A DNA stretch of 64,000 nt from Ruminococcus sp. Phil15. GTDB taxonomy: Bacteria > Bacillota > Clostridia > Oscillospirales > Ruminococcaceae. The notes under the pieces are model-generated. The model worked only from the letters and a program-made list of their open reading frames with translations. It made no database searches and was not told the DNA's origin. Position numbers and translations under genes: made by a program. Position 1 is the stretch's first letter; every line of letters begins with the position of its first letter. Positions 1 through 7,598 of this stretch are shown one piece after another. The DNA lies in the NCBI GenBank assembly GCA_001940995.1, contig MSHC01000034.1, forward strand, positions 62,001 to 126,000. Direction: 5' to 3'.

Positions 1-1
1 A

Positions 2-526
2 TCAATGGACGTGCGTTTCAGCACCTATGCAGTTCCGATGATAGGCGGCGAGCTAAGACGTCACCTCAGGGATAACACACCGATCAGAGTGAGCCGCTCG
101 CTCAGGGATCTGGCATATAAAGCAATGCAGAGCAAGGAGAGGCTTCTCAACAGCCTCAAACGTGAGCCTACCGTGTCCGAGATCGCAAAGGATATCGGCG
201 CCGACAGAGCAGATGTAGTTATGGCATTAGAGTCGATAACAGACCCACTTTCGCTCTATGAGCCTGTGTTTTCGGAAAGCGGTGACGCACTCTATGTCCT
301 CGACCAGATAGGCGATAAGTCGGACGATGAAAGCTGGCTGGACGAAATCTCGATAAAAGAATCAATCAAAGAGCTTGGCGACAGAGAAAAGAATATACTC
401 TATCTGCGTTATTTCCGAGGAAGAACACAGGTAGAGGTCGCAAAATCCATAGGAATTTCTCAGGCTCAGGTGTCAAGACTCGAAAAAGGCGCTCTCGACA
501 GAATAAAAAGCCGACTCCACTCTTGA
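2..526 (+). CDS. sigG: RNA polymerase sigma factor G (forespore), 5' end cut by window edge
   Basis: C-terminal two-thirds of a sigma-70 family factor that directs late forespore transcription during sporulation. The visible part starts in the conserved FSTYAVPMI...GELRR stretch of region 2.4, followed by IRVSRSLRDLAYKA (start of region 3) and a region 4 helix-turn-helix ending GISQAQVSRLEKGAL. This reads through almost residue for residue like Bacillus SigG, rather than SigF or SigE. The in-frame ATG at 5 falls inside region 2, so it is not the start; roughly 80 residues lie upstream of the window. The stop codon overlaps the -35 box of the next promoter. Its presence implies an endospore-forming lineage. 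Assignment to SigG over SigF rests on recalled family sequence. Confidence 0.93.
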   Translation, partial: SMDVRFSTYAVPMIGGELRRHLRDNTPIRVSRSLRDLAYKAMQSKERLLNSLKREPTVSEIAKDIGADRADVVMALESITDPLSLYEPVFSESGDALYVLDQIGDKSDDESWLDEISIKESIKELGDREKNILYLRYFRGRTQVEVAKSIGISQAQVSRLEKGALDRIKSRLHS

Positions 527-551
527 CAAAGCATTAAAAATATGTTATCAT
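523..551 (+). promoter_or_regulatory. sigma-A promoter of the T-box/tyrS operon
   Basis: TTGACA (523-528), 17-bp spacer, TATCAT (546-551). The -35 box includes the sigG stop codon. It sits just ahead of the T-box leader, so transcription should begin near 558. Confidence 0.8.
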
Positions 552-557
552 AGCTCC

Positions 558-804
558 AATGGCTGAGAAAAGAAGAAGTAACAGGATTGCTTTAGCCGCA
601 GAGAGTCCCCGTTTCGGTGCAAGGGGATGCAGAGCGCCTGTGAAATACATCTTGGAGCCGGAATGCCGAGAAACTCGTAGGTAGGCATTCTCGGGTACGC
701 CCGTTAAAGCGTTGATGAGGTTGCTTGACCTAAAGCAATAAACTGAGGTGGTACCACGAGTAATTTCGTCCTCAGACAGTCTTTGGCTGTCTGAGGCTTT
801 TTGC
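558..804 (+). promoter_or_regulatory. T-box leader, probable tyrosine specificity
   Basis: tRNA-sensing leader that permits read-through when tRNA-Tyr is uncharged. Visible parts: the Stem I AGAGAG element near 600, the distal-loop GGTGCAAGGGGA at 616-627, a specifier region reading TGAAATACATCTTGGAG (641-657) with TAC as the Tyr codon, and a T-box TGAGGTGGTACCACGAG (744-760). CTGAGG of the T-box can pair with CCTCAG at 770-775 to form the antiterminator in place of the terminator. The TGGT in the T-box would pair with an ACCA acceptor end, matching a discriminator A as in bacterial tRNA-Tyr. Downstream tyrS supports the specificity, although two other genes come first. Confidence 0.93.
770..802 (+). 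terminator. T-box attenuator terminator
   Basis: Ten-bp stem CCTCAGACAG (770-779) with CTGTCTGAGG (787-796), followed by a T-rich run. Its 5' arm is shared with the antiterminator, as expected in a T-box switch. Confidence 0.92.
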
Positions 805-824
805 ATTTTGGAGACACTGTGTGA

Positions 825-1709
825 ATGGAAACAATACCTGCTAAAACAATTTTACAAAAAAACAAAACGTCTGAATGGTTCGGAAACGATTATAACATGA
901 ATCTATACCGCGGCTGCTGTCACGGGTGCATTTACTGCGACAGCCGTTCGGAATGCTACCGTATTGACAATTTTGATGAGGTTCGTGCTAAGGAAAACGC
1001 TCTTGTCATACTCCGGGACGAACTCAGACGCAAGGTGCGGTCAGGCGTTATAGGCACAGGCGCAATGTGTGACCCTTACAATCCTTTTGAAGAAAAGGAA
1101 ATGCTTACCCGTCATTCACTGGAGCTTATCTCAGCTTATAATTTTGGGATAACAGTAATAACGAAAAGTCCTTTGATAACGCGCGATATTGATTTATATA
1201 AAGAAATATCCGAGCATTCCCCCGTGCTGTGCAAGATGACTATAACCACGGCTGACGATGAACTTTGCAAACTTATTGAACCGAAAGTAGCCGTATCGTC
1301 GGAAAGATTTGAAGCTCTTGCAAAGATGTCGGAAAACGGGCTTTTCACGGGAATTACTCTTATGCCTGTCCTGCCCTTTATAAACGATACCGAGGATAAT
1401 ATCCGGAAAATCGTCAGAACCGCTCATCAATGCGGAGTACGCTGTATCTATCCTTTTTTCGGAATGACCCTCAGAGCCAACCAACGAGAATACTACTTCA
1501 GCAGACTTGATATGCTGTTTCCGGGACTTTCGGATAAGTACCGAAAATATTACGGAGAGCGTTACGAATGCGTTTCGCCTAATGCAAAAAAATTGTGGAA
1601 TGTGTTTTCCAATGAATGTGATAGATTTGGGATATTTTATAATATGAAAGATATTATCAGTTCCTATAAGCAAGGATACGGAGATTTGCAATTAAGCTTT
1701 TTTGATTAA
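825..1709 (+). CDS. Radical SAM protein, SplB/Rv2578c-like (COG1533)
   Basis: A 294-residue radical S-adenosylmethionine protein. The 4Fe-4S motif CX3CX2C is visible as CCHGCIYC near residues 32-39, inside the NLYRGC...CIYCDSR signature of the Rv2578c/SplB-like family. The family is related to spore photoproduct lyase, but most members, including this type, have no assigned reaction. GTGAMCDPYNPFE and ITKSPLITRD are typical of the barrel that follows. It is the first gene after the Tyr T-box and lies in line with a GNAT gene and tyrS, so it should be induced by tyrosine starvation. The start ATG has a GGAGA-type ribosome-binding site about 11 bases upstream. Family is confident; substrate is unknown. 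Confidence 0.88.
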   Translation: METIPAKTILQKNKTSEWFGNDYNMNLYRGCCHGCIYCDSRSECYRIDNFDEVRAKENALVILRDELRRKVRSGVIGTGAMCDPYNPFEEKEMLTRHSLELISAYNFGITVITKSPLITRDIDLYKEISEHSPVLCKMTITTADDELCKLIEPKVAVSSERFEALAKMSENGLFTGITLMPVLPFINDTEDNIRKIVRTAHQCGVRCIYPFFGMTLRANQREYYFSRLDMLFPGLSDKYRKYYGERYECVSPNAKKLWNVFSNECDRFGIFYNMKDIISSYKQGYGDLQLSFFD

Positions 1710-1817
1710 TAAATAATTGTGCATTGAAAGGCGGTGGTATCCGTGAGATCAAAGTCTGATTTCATCGTTTATGTCTCGTTTTTGTAATTGATTATTATGA
1801 AAGCGAGGTAATATAAA

Positions 1818-2291
1818 ATGGTCAGGAAAGCAGAAACTGACGATATTGAAAGTGTGGCAAGAATTTACAGCCAACTGCATAAAAAACACGTTGAAATACG
1901 TCATGATTACTTTAATATGCCGAATCGGAGTTTTTTCAAGAGCAGTCTTGCGGAAACTTTGTCAAAGGGCGAAAAGGAATTGATAGTTTACGAAAAAGAC
2001 GGAGCGGTTCAAGGGTATGCTGAGTTTTTTATTCATGAAATACTTGAAAATGAAATCCATTCATTTTACAGAAAGTGTATTATCGACCAATTGGCAGTTG
2101 ATGAGGATTGTCAAAGAAAGGGCGTGGGCAGAGCGCTTGCGGAGTATATAAAAGACTACGCAAGGGAACATTCCTGCCACAGTATTGAACTGGGCGTATG
2201 GTATGAAAATTATGATGCGGTTGATTTTTACGGTATGGTGGGATTTACTCCCCGAATGTATAAAATGGAATTTAAAATAGTTAATAATTAA
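1818..2291 (+). CDS. GNAT family N-acetyltransferase
   Basis: A 157-residue single-domain acetyltransferase. The acetyl-CoA pyrophosphate-binding motif A is seen as DQLAVDEDCQRKGVGRAL (about residues 90-107), followed by the motif B region ELGVWYENYDAVDFYGMVGF. The acceptor substrate cannot be told from sequence. It lies 108 bases after the radical SAM gene and 16 bases before tyrS, on the same strand, with no promoter or terminator I can recognise between it and tyrS. It therefore seems to be the middle gene of the T-box operon. A GCGAGGT ribosome-binding site precedes the ATG. Confidence 0.88.
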   Translation: MVRKAETDDIESVARIYSQLHKKHVEIRHDYFNMPNRSFFKSSLAETLSKGEKELIVYEKDGAVQGYAEFFIHEILENEIHSFYRKCIIDQLAVDEDCQRKGVGRALAEYIKDYAREHSCHSIELGVWYENYDAVDFYGMVGFTPRMYKMEFKIVNN

Positions 2292-2307
2292 AATGGAGGA
2301 ATGTAAA

Positions 2308-3525
2308 ATGACTTTATTTGAAGAACTCAAAAGACGTGGGCTTTTAGCTCAGCTCACAAACGAAGAAGAAATCAAAGAGCTTATTAACGCAGGAAAGGCA
2401 ACATTCTATATCGGTTTTGACCCGACTGCTGACAGTCTTCATGTCGGCCACTTTATGGCGCTTTGCCTTATGAAAAGACTTCAAATGGCAGGAAATAAGC
2501 CTATCGTCCTTATCGGCGGAGGTACAGCTATGATTGGCGACCCATCAGGCAAAACCGATATGAGAAAGATGATGACCAAGGAAACAATCAATCATAACGT
2601 CGAATGCTTCAAGAAGCAGATGAGCCGTTTTATCGACTTTTCCGAGGATAAGGCAATCGTAGTAAATAACGGGGATTGGCTCTTAGACCTCAACTACGTT
2701 GACGTTCTCCGTGACGTTGGAGCCTGCTTCAGCGTAAATAAGATGCTTTCGTTTGAATGCTATAAGCAGAGAATGGAAAGAGGTCTTACATTCTTAGAGT
2801 TCAATTATATGATTATGCAGTCCTACGACTTCTACAAGCTCTACACAGACTACGGCTGCAATATGCAGTTTGGCGGAGATGACCAGTGGGCAAATATGCT
2901 CGGCGGCACAGAGCTTATCAGAAAGAAGCTCGGCAAGGACGCACACGCTATGACTATTACTCTTCTCCTCAATTCAGAGGGCAAGAAGATGGGCAAAACG
3001 GAAAAGGGAGCAGTATGGCTCGACGCAGAAAAAACATCTCCATACGAGTTCTTTCAGTATTGGAGAAACGTCGGAGATGCCGATGTTATCAAGTGCCTCA
3101 AGATGCTCACATTTGTTCCCGTTGAGCAGATTGAAGAAATGGAAAAAACAATGGAGGGCGCACAGTTCAATGCCGCAAAGGAGCTTCTCGCCTACGAGCT
3201 TACAAAGCTTGTCCACGGCGAGGAAGAAGCAGACAAGGCAAGAGAAGCCGCAAAGGCGCTTTTTGCAGGCGGCTCAAATAACGCTGATATGCCTACAACC
3301 GCTATTCCGGTCGCAGATCTACCGGACGGCAAAATAGGTATCTTAGAGCTTCTCGTGAGAACAAAGCTCGCATCGTCCAACAGCGAGGGCAGAAGACTTG
3401 TCCAGCAGGGCGGCGTGTCCGTAAACGATGAGAAGGTGACCGACCCTGCCGCTAAAATTGAAATAGCCGGCGAGGTTATCATAAAGAAAGGTAAAAAGGT
3501 ATTCCATAAGGTTATCGCTGAATAA
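2308..3525 (+). CDS. tyrS: Tyrosyl-tRNA synthetase
   Basis: Class I aminoacyl-tRNA synthetase charging tRNA-Tyr, about 405 residues. The Rossmann catalytic domain carries the HIGH-type motif as HVGH near residue 46 and the KMSKS-type loop as KKMGKTEKG. A C-terminal S4 RNA-binding domain (about residues 340-400) ends the protein. The start is placed at the ATG at 2308, not the in-frame ATG at 2293, because TGGAGGA (2294-2300) lies 7 bases before it and the family begins with a short helix like TLFEELKRRG. It is the last gene of the T-box operon and is followed by a strong terminator. Expression should rise when tRNA-Tyr charging falls. Confidence 0.97.
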   Translation: MTLFEELKRRGLLAQLTNEEEIKELINAGKATFYIGFDPTADSLHVGHFMALCLMKRLQMAGNKPIVLIGGGTAMIGDPSGKTDMRKMMTKETINHNVECFKKQMSRFIDFSEDKAIVVNNGDWLLDLNYVDVLRDVGACFSVNKMLSFECYKQRMERGLTFLEFNYMIMQSYDFYKLYTDYGCNMQFGGDDQWANMLGGTELIRKKLGKDAHAMTITLLLNSEGKKMGKTEKGAVWLDAEKTSPYEFFQYWRNVGDADVIKCLKMLTFVPVEQIEEMEKTMEGAQFNAAKELLAYELTKLVHGEEEADKAREAAKALFAGGSNNADMPTTAIPVADLPDGKIGILELLVRTKLASSNSEGRRLVQQGGVSVNDEKVTDPAAKIEIAGEVIIKKGKKVFHKVIAE

Positions 3526-3541
3526 ACATAGTACATACAGT

Positions 3542-3570
3542 AAAAGCTCCCGGGGTTCCGGGAGCTTTTT
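3542..3570. terminator. Bidirectional terminator between tyrS and the DnaC-like gene
   Basis: Inverted repeat AAAAGCTCCCGG (3542-3553) / CCGGGAGCTTTT (3558-3569), with A-rich and T-rich flanks, so it can stop transcription from both convergent genes. Confidence 0.9.
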
Positions 3571-3575
3571 GTATG

Positions 3576-4535
3576 CTATTTTTCACTCTTTTTAAGCGCT
3601 CTTACGTCCTGACCGCAGAAGTTCAGGTGAGTAAACTGATGGTCTATTCGTGAAATTATACGGCCGTTGTATTTCTCTTTCAGCTCCTCAAAGGTATAGT
3701 TAGTTGAAATAATTGTAGGCAATTCTTTGTTGAGTCTTGAATTTATTATGTCATATATCGCCGACTCGTTAAAGCTTGATTTAAACTCAGAGCCAAGGTC
3801 GTCGAGAATTACAAGGTCTGCCGAAGTGATAAGTCCGAGGGTGTTTTCCTTTGTCCTCCCGAAGCGGTCGTTCTCAATCTTGCTCAGCACAATAGATATG
3901 CTGTCGAAAACCACGCTGTACCCCTGCAACAAAACAGCCTTTGCAATAGCGGACGACAAAAGCGTTTTTCCAAGTCCCGTGTTGCCGATAAGGAGCAGAG
4001 AGTCCGCCTTTTGTGAAAAATTCTCCGCATAGTTTTTGCACATCTTGAAAACAGCAGTCATAATTCTGTGATAATCGCCTGTGTAGTAGGAAAGCTTGAA
4101 GTCGTCAAAATCGTGCAGAGCAATGGTGCAGTCCTTTGAGATTTCCTCTGCCGAATATTTGAGAATAAGCTCCTCAAAGCATTCACACCTTATGCCCTCT
4201 ACATATCCCGTGTCCTTGCATTTTTCACAGGTGTAGTGTATGTCAAGATAATCGGCAGGAAGTCCAAAGCTCACAAGCAGATTTCTCCTCTTGTTCTGTG
4301 CGTCTAAATTCGCCTTTCCGATTATTTCAATCCTCGCAGAAACATCTTCGGGCTTTCTGTCAAGCACATCAATTATCTCCGACACTGCGCCGCTTATCTT
4401 GTCGTTTATTCTCCGTATTTCAGGATATCTTTCATTTGTCTCCGATATGCGCCTTTCGTATTCGGTCGTGGCTCTTAAATATCTTTCGGTTATGACGTTT
4501 TCAGCCTTTAAATATGCTTCCTCGTTGTATTTCAT
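3576..4535 (-). CDS. DnaC/DnaI-like helicase loader ATPase
   Basis: A 319-residue AAA+ ATPase expected to load the replicative helicase. The N-terminal half is helical (about 1-95). A Cys cluster CEKCKDTGYVEGIRCEC (about 104-120) then looks like the zinc-binding element of DnaI. The ATPase domain has Walker A GNTGLGKT (about 188) and Walker B LVILDDLG (about 245), with a sensor-like TIISTNY. It begins 3 bases after the stop of the DnaD-like gene, so the two form an operon. Replication initiation genes of this DnaD-DnaI arrangement are usual in Firmicutes. DnaC/DnaI orthology is likely; the exact partner helicase is not in the window. Confidence 0.92.
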   Translation of the reverse strand: MKYNEEAYLKAENVITERYLRATTEYERRISETNERYPEIRRINDKISGAVSEIIDVLDRKPEDVSARIEIIGKANLDAQNKRRNLLVSFGLPADYLDIHYTCEKCKDTGYVEGIRCECFEELILKYSAEEISKDCTIALHDFDDFKLSYYTGDYHRIMTAVFKMCKNYAENFSQKADSLLLIGNTGLGKTLLSSAIAKAVLLQGYSVVFDSISIVLSKIENDRFGRTKENTLGLITSADLVILDDLGSEFKSSFNESAIYDIINSRLNKELPTIISTNYTFEELKEKYNGRIISRIDHQFTHLNFCGQDVRALKKSEK

Positions 4536-4538
4536 ACG

Positions 4539-5558
4539 TTATTCCTCTATGCCGTGACGTGCCAGCCACTTTTCCACATCATCTGTGTACCTGCTCTTAG
4601 CGTCAGCCTTTTCCTTAGAATTTTTATTGTTGCTCCTGCCCGATCTAGATGCGGCAGGCTTTTTATCATTGTCCTGCTTTTTGGCTTCCTCAACAGAGGC
4701 TATATTTTCCAATGCCCAGCGCTTTAAAATCGGGTCCATGTATTCAAGACTTATGTTGTGCTTGTCTGATTTGTCAATGCTTATTTCGCCTGCATATTCA
4801 ATAAGCTCAGGGGATAATCCGAGAGATTTCCATTCCTCAAAAAATGCCGCCTGTTTTGCCGTAGTCTTAGCTTTAAGTCCCAGAAGCCGTTTAACTTCAT
4901 TCTCAAAGCTGTGATATTCCATAAGATATTTGACCTTTATGTCAGCGTCCTTAGGGTCGGTAATGCCGTCGTTGTACCAGCTGTCGGCAACTTTTTCTAT
5001 GTATGCCATATTATCCTTATGAATGCTGTGACAGTAATCAAGGAGCATAACGATAGTAGCGACAGGAAAGCCATAGTATTCGTAAAGTTTCGTAAGACAA
5101 CCCATATCGCTGTAATTTATAGGTCTGCAAAGGGAAGCCTGCGCCTGATGGAAAAGCTCCTTTATCTCGCCGTTTTCTTCTGCAAGCCTGTTAAGCTCCG
5201 AGGATTGATATTTTATAACAGCCTTTTGCGGCTTGGATTCTTTATTAATTGTGCGCTTTGCTTCCGCCTGAATTTCAACGCACGGATTTTCCGCCGCAGC
5301 AGGAGCAGTCTGCTTTTTGCCCTCAATTGAAAGCACACCGAGCGAGTGCCAGTAAAGCACACATTCTTCGGCCGCCTCCGCAGAAATTCCGAGCGTCCTT
5401 GCGATTTCATCACAGTCAACCATAGGCGTGCCCTGCGACAGAATGTACAAAAGCGCCTTTATCTGCTCGCCGCTCGAAAGCTTGAGATGAGTCTGCGCAA
5501 CGCTTAAAGGAACGCTGAAAAATGCGCCCCACCTGGTTATGTCAACTCTGTAAATCAT
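4539..5558 (-). CDS. DnaD domain protein (replication initiation)
   Basis: A 339-residue protein. The N-terminal part (about 1-80) resembles the winged-helix oligomerisation domain of DnaD. The C-terminal DnaD/DnaB_2 domain includes YLMEYHSFENEVKRLL and ends in the family signature region YMDPILKRWALENI (about 270-285). Members help remodel DNA and recruit the helicase loader. It is followed directly by the loader-like ATPase and preceded by a clear minus-strand promoter. A lysine-, asparagine- and serine-rich linker occupies the last 50 residues. An AGGAGG ribosome-binding site lies about 10 bases before the start. Confidence 0.9.
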   Translation of the reverse strand: MIYRVDITRWGAFFSVPLSVAQTHLKLSSGEQIKALLYILSQGTPMVDCDEIARTLGISAEAAEECVLYWHSLGVLSIEGKKQTAPAAAENPCVEIQAEAKRTINKESKPQKAVIKYQSSELNRLAEENGEIKELFHQAQASLCRPINYSDMGCLTKLYEYYGFPVATIVMLLDYCHSIHKDNMAYIEKVADSWYNDGITDPKDADIKVKYLMEYHSFENEVKRLLGLKAKTTAKQAAFFEEWKSLGLSPELIEYAGEISIDKSDKHNISLEYMDPILKRWALENIASVEEAKKQDNDKKPAASRSGRSNNKNSKEKADAKSRYTDDVEKWLARHGIEE

Positions 5559-5599
5559 TGGTGCAGACCTCCTTTTTTGCAGAAATGGCGAGTAAATCC

Positions 5600-5628
5600 A
5601 TTATAACACGTTGAACCTTTTTTTTCAA
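5600..5628 (-). promoter_or_regulatory. sigma-A promoter of the DnaD/DnaC-like operon
   Basis: On the minus strand: TTGAAA (5628-5623), 17-bp spacer, TATAAT (5605-5600), about 42 bases before the DnaD-like start. Confidence 0.8.
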
Positions 5629-5672
5629 TACCTTTTTGAACACCTTTTGCTAAATGTTTGCCTGAAAAACTA

Positions 5673-5701
5673 TTGCAAAGAGACAGCGTTTATGCTATAA
5701 T
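5673..5701 (+). promoter_or_regulatory. sigma-A promoter of the miaB-mut operon
   Basis: TTGCAA (5673-5678), 17-bp spacer, TATAAT (5696-5701), with an extended -10 TGC. It lies 32 bases before miaB. Confidence 0.85.
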
Positions 5702-5733
5702 AATACTATATGTAAAGCAAAAGGAGGCAGGTT

Positions 5734-7122
5734 TTGAAAAATACTTCTATATCTTGTGGTCAGAAGCAAAATGACGTCCGCCTTATGCTCTCGGAAAAGT
5801 TGTTTTTGACATACGGCAGAAAGCCTTTGTGTTATATACATTCATACGGCTGTGCGCAGAACGTCAGCGACGGCGAAGCAATAATGGGACTTCTTTCCGA
5901 TTGCGGCTACGGCTTTACAGACAGTACCGATAACGCCGACCTCGTTATCCTAAATACCTGTGCGGTAAGAGAAAATGCTGAGGAAAGAGTTTTCGGAAAT
6001 ATAGGCGAGCTTAAAAGACTTAAAGAGAATAACAAGAATATGGTAATTGCAGTCTGCGGCTGTATGACGCAGCAACAGCATATTGCAGACCGAATTGAGG
6101 AGAGCTATAAGCAGGTAGATATCGTGTTCGGCACATACGGCGCAGAAAATCTGCCTAAGATGATTTTAGATGTACTCAGCGAAAGAAAACGTGTGTTTTG
6201 CTTGGACAGAACGGGCGATACAATTTCTGAAAATGCGTATCGTCTAAGAACAGATAACATCAAAGCCAGCGTTCCGATTATGTACGGATGCAATAATTTT
6301 TGCTCGTATTGTATCGTGCCTTATGTCAGAGGAAGGGAACGAAGCCGTGAAACAGAGCCTGTTGTGCAGGAAGTCGAAAGCCTTGTAAAAAACGGCTGTA
6401 AGGAGGTAACGCTTCTAGGTCAGAACGTGAATTCTTATAGCTATGGCTTTGTAAAGCTCTTGCAAAGACTTAACGATATAGACGGCGATTTCCGCATAAG
6501 ATTTGTAAGCTCTCACCCCAAGGACGCAGGTCACGAGCTTATAGACGCAATATTGTCTTTGCCAAAGGTAGCAAAGCATCTCCACCTGCCGGTGCAGTCG
6601 GGCTGCAACGAAATACTTTCGGCTATGAACAGAAGGTACACCAAAGAACAGTATTTGGAAATTGTCGATTACGCAAGAGAAAAATGCCCCGATTTTTCGT
6701 TCTCAAGCGACATTATCGTTGGCTTCCCCGGCGAAACTTACGAGCAGTTCTGCGAAACCAAGGAATTTTTAAAGCGTGTGAAATTCGACAATATTTTTTC
6801 GTATGTCTATTCCAAAAGGCAAGGCACCAAAGCCGCACTTTTGCCGGACAGTATTTCGGATAAGCAAAAGGGTCTGTGGCTTCGTGAGCTTATTTTGGAA
6901 CAGCGTGAGATAGCAACGCAGTGGCTGTCACGCTTTGTCGGAAAAACCCTTGTCGTCCTGCCTGACGGAAAGGGAAGAACAGATAAGGGCTATCTTGTCG
7001 GTAAATCCGACGAAAACATTATCGTCGAGTTTGAGGGCGACGAAAAACTTATAGGGCAGTTTGTCCGAGTGAAAATCATTAAAGCCATGAATTGGGCTTT
7101 GCTCGGTGAAATTGATAAATAA
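5734..7122 (+). CDS. miaB: tRNA-2-methylthio-N6-dimethylallyladenosine synthase
   Basis: Radical SAM methylthiotransferase that adds the 2-methylthio group to i6A37 of tRNAs, 462 residues. The order is N-terminal UPF0004 domain with SYGCAQNVSDGE (about 39-50) and further Cys residues near 75 and 108, radical SAM core with CX3CX2C as CNNFCSYC (about 187-194), and a C-terminal TRAM domain. The N-terminal motif fits MiaB rather than RimO or MtaB. The start is a TTG, 7 bases after AAGGAGG. It opens an operon that also contains miaA, whose product makes the i6A substrate. Confidence 0.95.
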   Translation: MKNTSISCGQKQNDVRLMLSEKLFLTYGRKPLCYIHSYGCAQNVSDGEAIMGLLSDCGYGFTDSTDNADLVILNTCAVRENAEERVFGNIGELKRLKENNKNMVIAVCGCMTQQQHIADRIEESYKQVDIVFGTYGAENLPKMILDVLSERKRVFCLDRTGDTISENAYRLRTDNIKASVPIMYGCNNFCSYCIVPYVRGRERSRETEPVVQEVESLVKNGCKEVTLLGQNVNSYSYGFVKLLQRLNDIDGDFRIRFVSSHPKDAGHELIDAILSLPKVAKHLHLPVQSGCNEILSAMNRRYTKEQYLEIVDYAREKCPDFSFSSDIIVGFPGETYEQFCETKEFLKRVKFDNIFSYVYSKRQGTKAALLPDSISDKQKGLWLRELILEQREIATQWLSRFVGKTLVVLPDGKGRTDKGYLVGKSDENIIVEFEGDEKLIGQFVRVKIIKAMNWALLGEIDK

Positions 7123-7145
7123 TATTTTTTAAGGAGAAATCTAAA

Positions 7146-7562
7146 ATGACAGTAATCGAACTTACAAGACAGTTAGGCGCTGCTTTGCAGCAGGACGAAA
7201 GATACCTTGCATATCTTTCCGCCAAGGAAAAGAATGACACAGACGGCGAGCTTCAGAACCTTATCGGTGAATTTAACATCGTAAGAATGAAGTACGGTCA
7301 GCAGATGCAGAAGAATGAGGACGAGCAGGATAAGGAGCTTATGTCTAAGCTCGACAGCGAGATGCATGATATCTATGGAAAGATTATGTCTAACGAGAAT
7401 ATGAACGCTTATAACGACGCTAAGGAAGCAATGGATAAGCTGCTCAATTCCATTAATTTTATTATCACAATGGCGGCAAACGGCGAAGATCCTATGACAT
7501 GTCCTGAGGAACAGCCTCAGAGCTGTACAGGCAGCTGTGCAAGCTGCGGAGGCTGCCACTAA
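7146..7562 (+). CDS. ylbF: YlbF/YmcA family protein with Cys-rich tail
   Basis: A 138-residue helical protein of the YlbF/YmcA family. In Bacillus the YlbF-YmcA-YaaT complex carries Fe-S clusters and affects RNase Y activity, biofilm formation, competence and sporulation. Residues 1-115 are the helical core. The tail contains five Cys in CPEEQPQSCTGSCASCGGCH, a likely metal or Fe-S ligand set. It starts 23 bases after miaB with an AAGGAG-type site and precedes mutS, an arrangement known in clostridia. Family membership is clear; which of YlbF or YmcA it best matches is less certain. Confidence 0.85.
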   Translation: MTVIELTRQLGAALQQDERYLAYLSAKEKNDTDGELQNLIGEFNIVRMKYGQQMQKNEDEQDKELMSKLDSEMHDIYGKIMSNENMNAYNDAKEAMDKLLNSINFIITMAANGEDPMTCPEEQPQSCTGSCASCGGCH

Positions 7563-7598
7563 TAAAAATCAAAAAATCTGACTTGAGAGGGTGTAATT

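Noticed and set aside
1728-1764. GGCGGTGGTATCCGTGAG followed by an 8-bp hairpin between the radical SAM and GNAT genes, looking like a second T-box antiterminator
   Set aside because: The core differs from the T-box consensus, the 3' arm needed for an antiterminator is missing, and there is no Stem I in the 108-base gap. At most a remnant.
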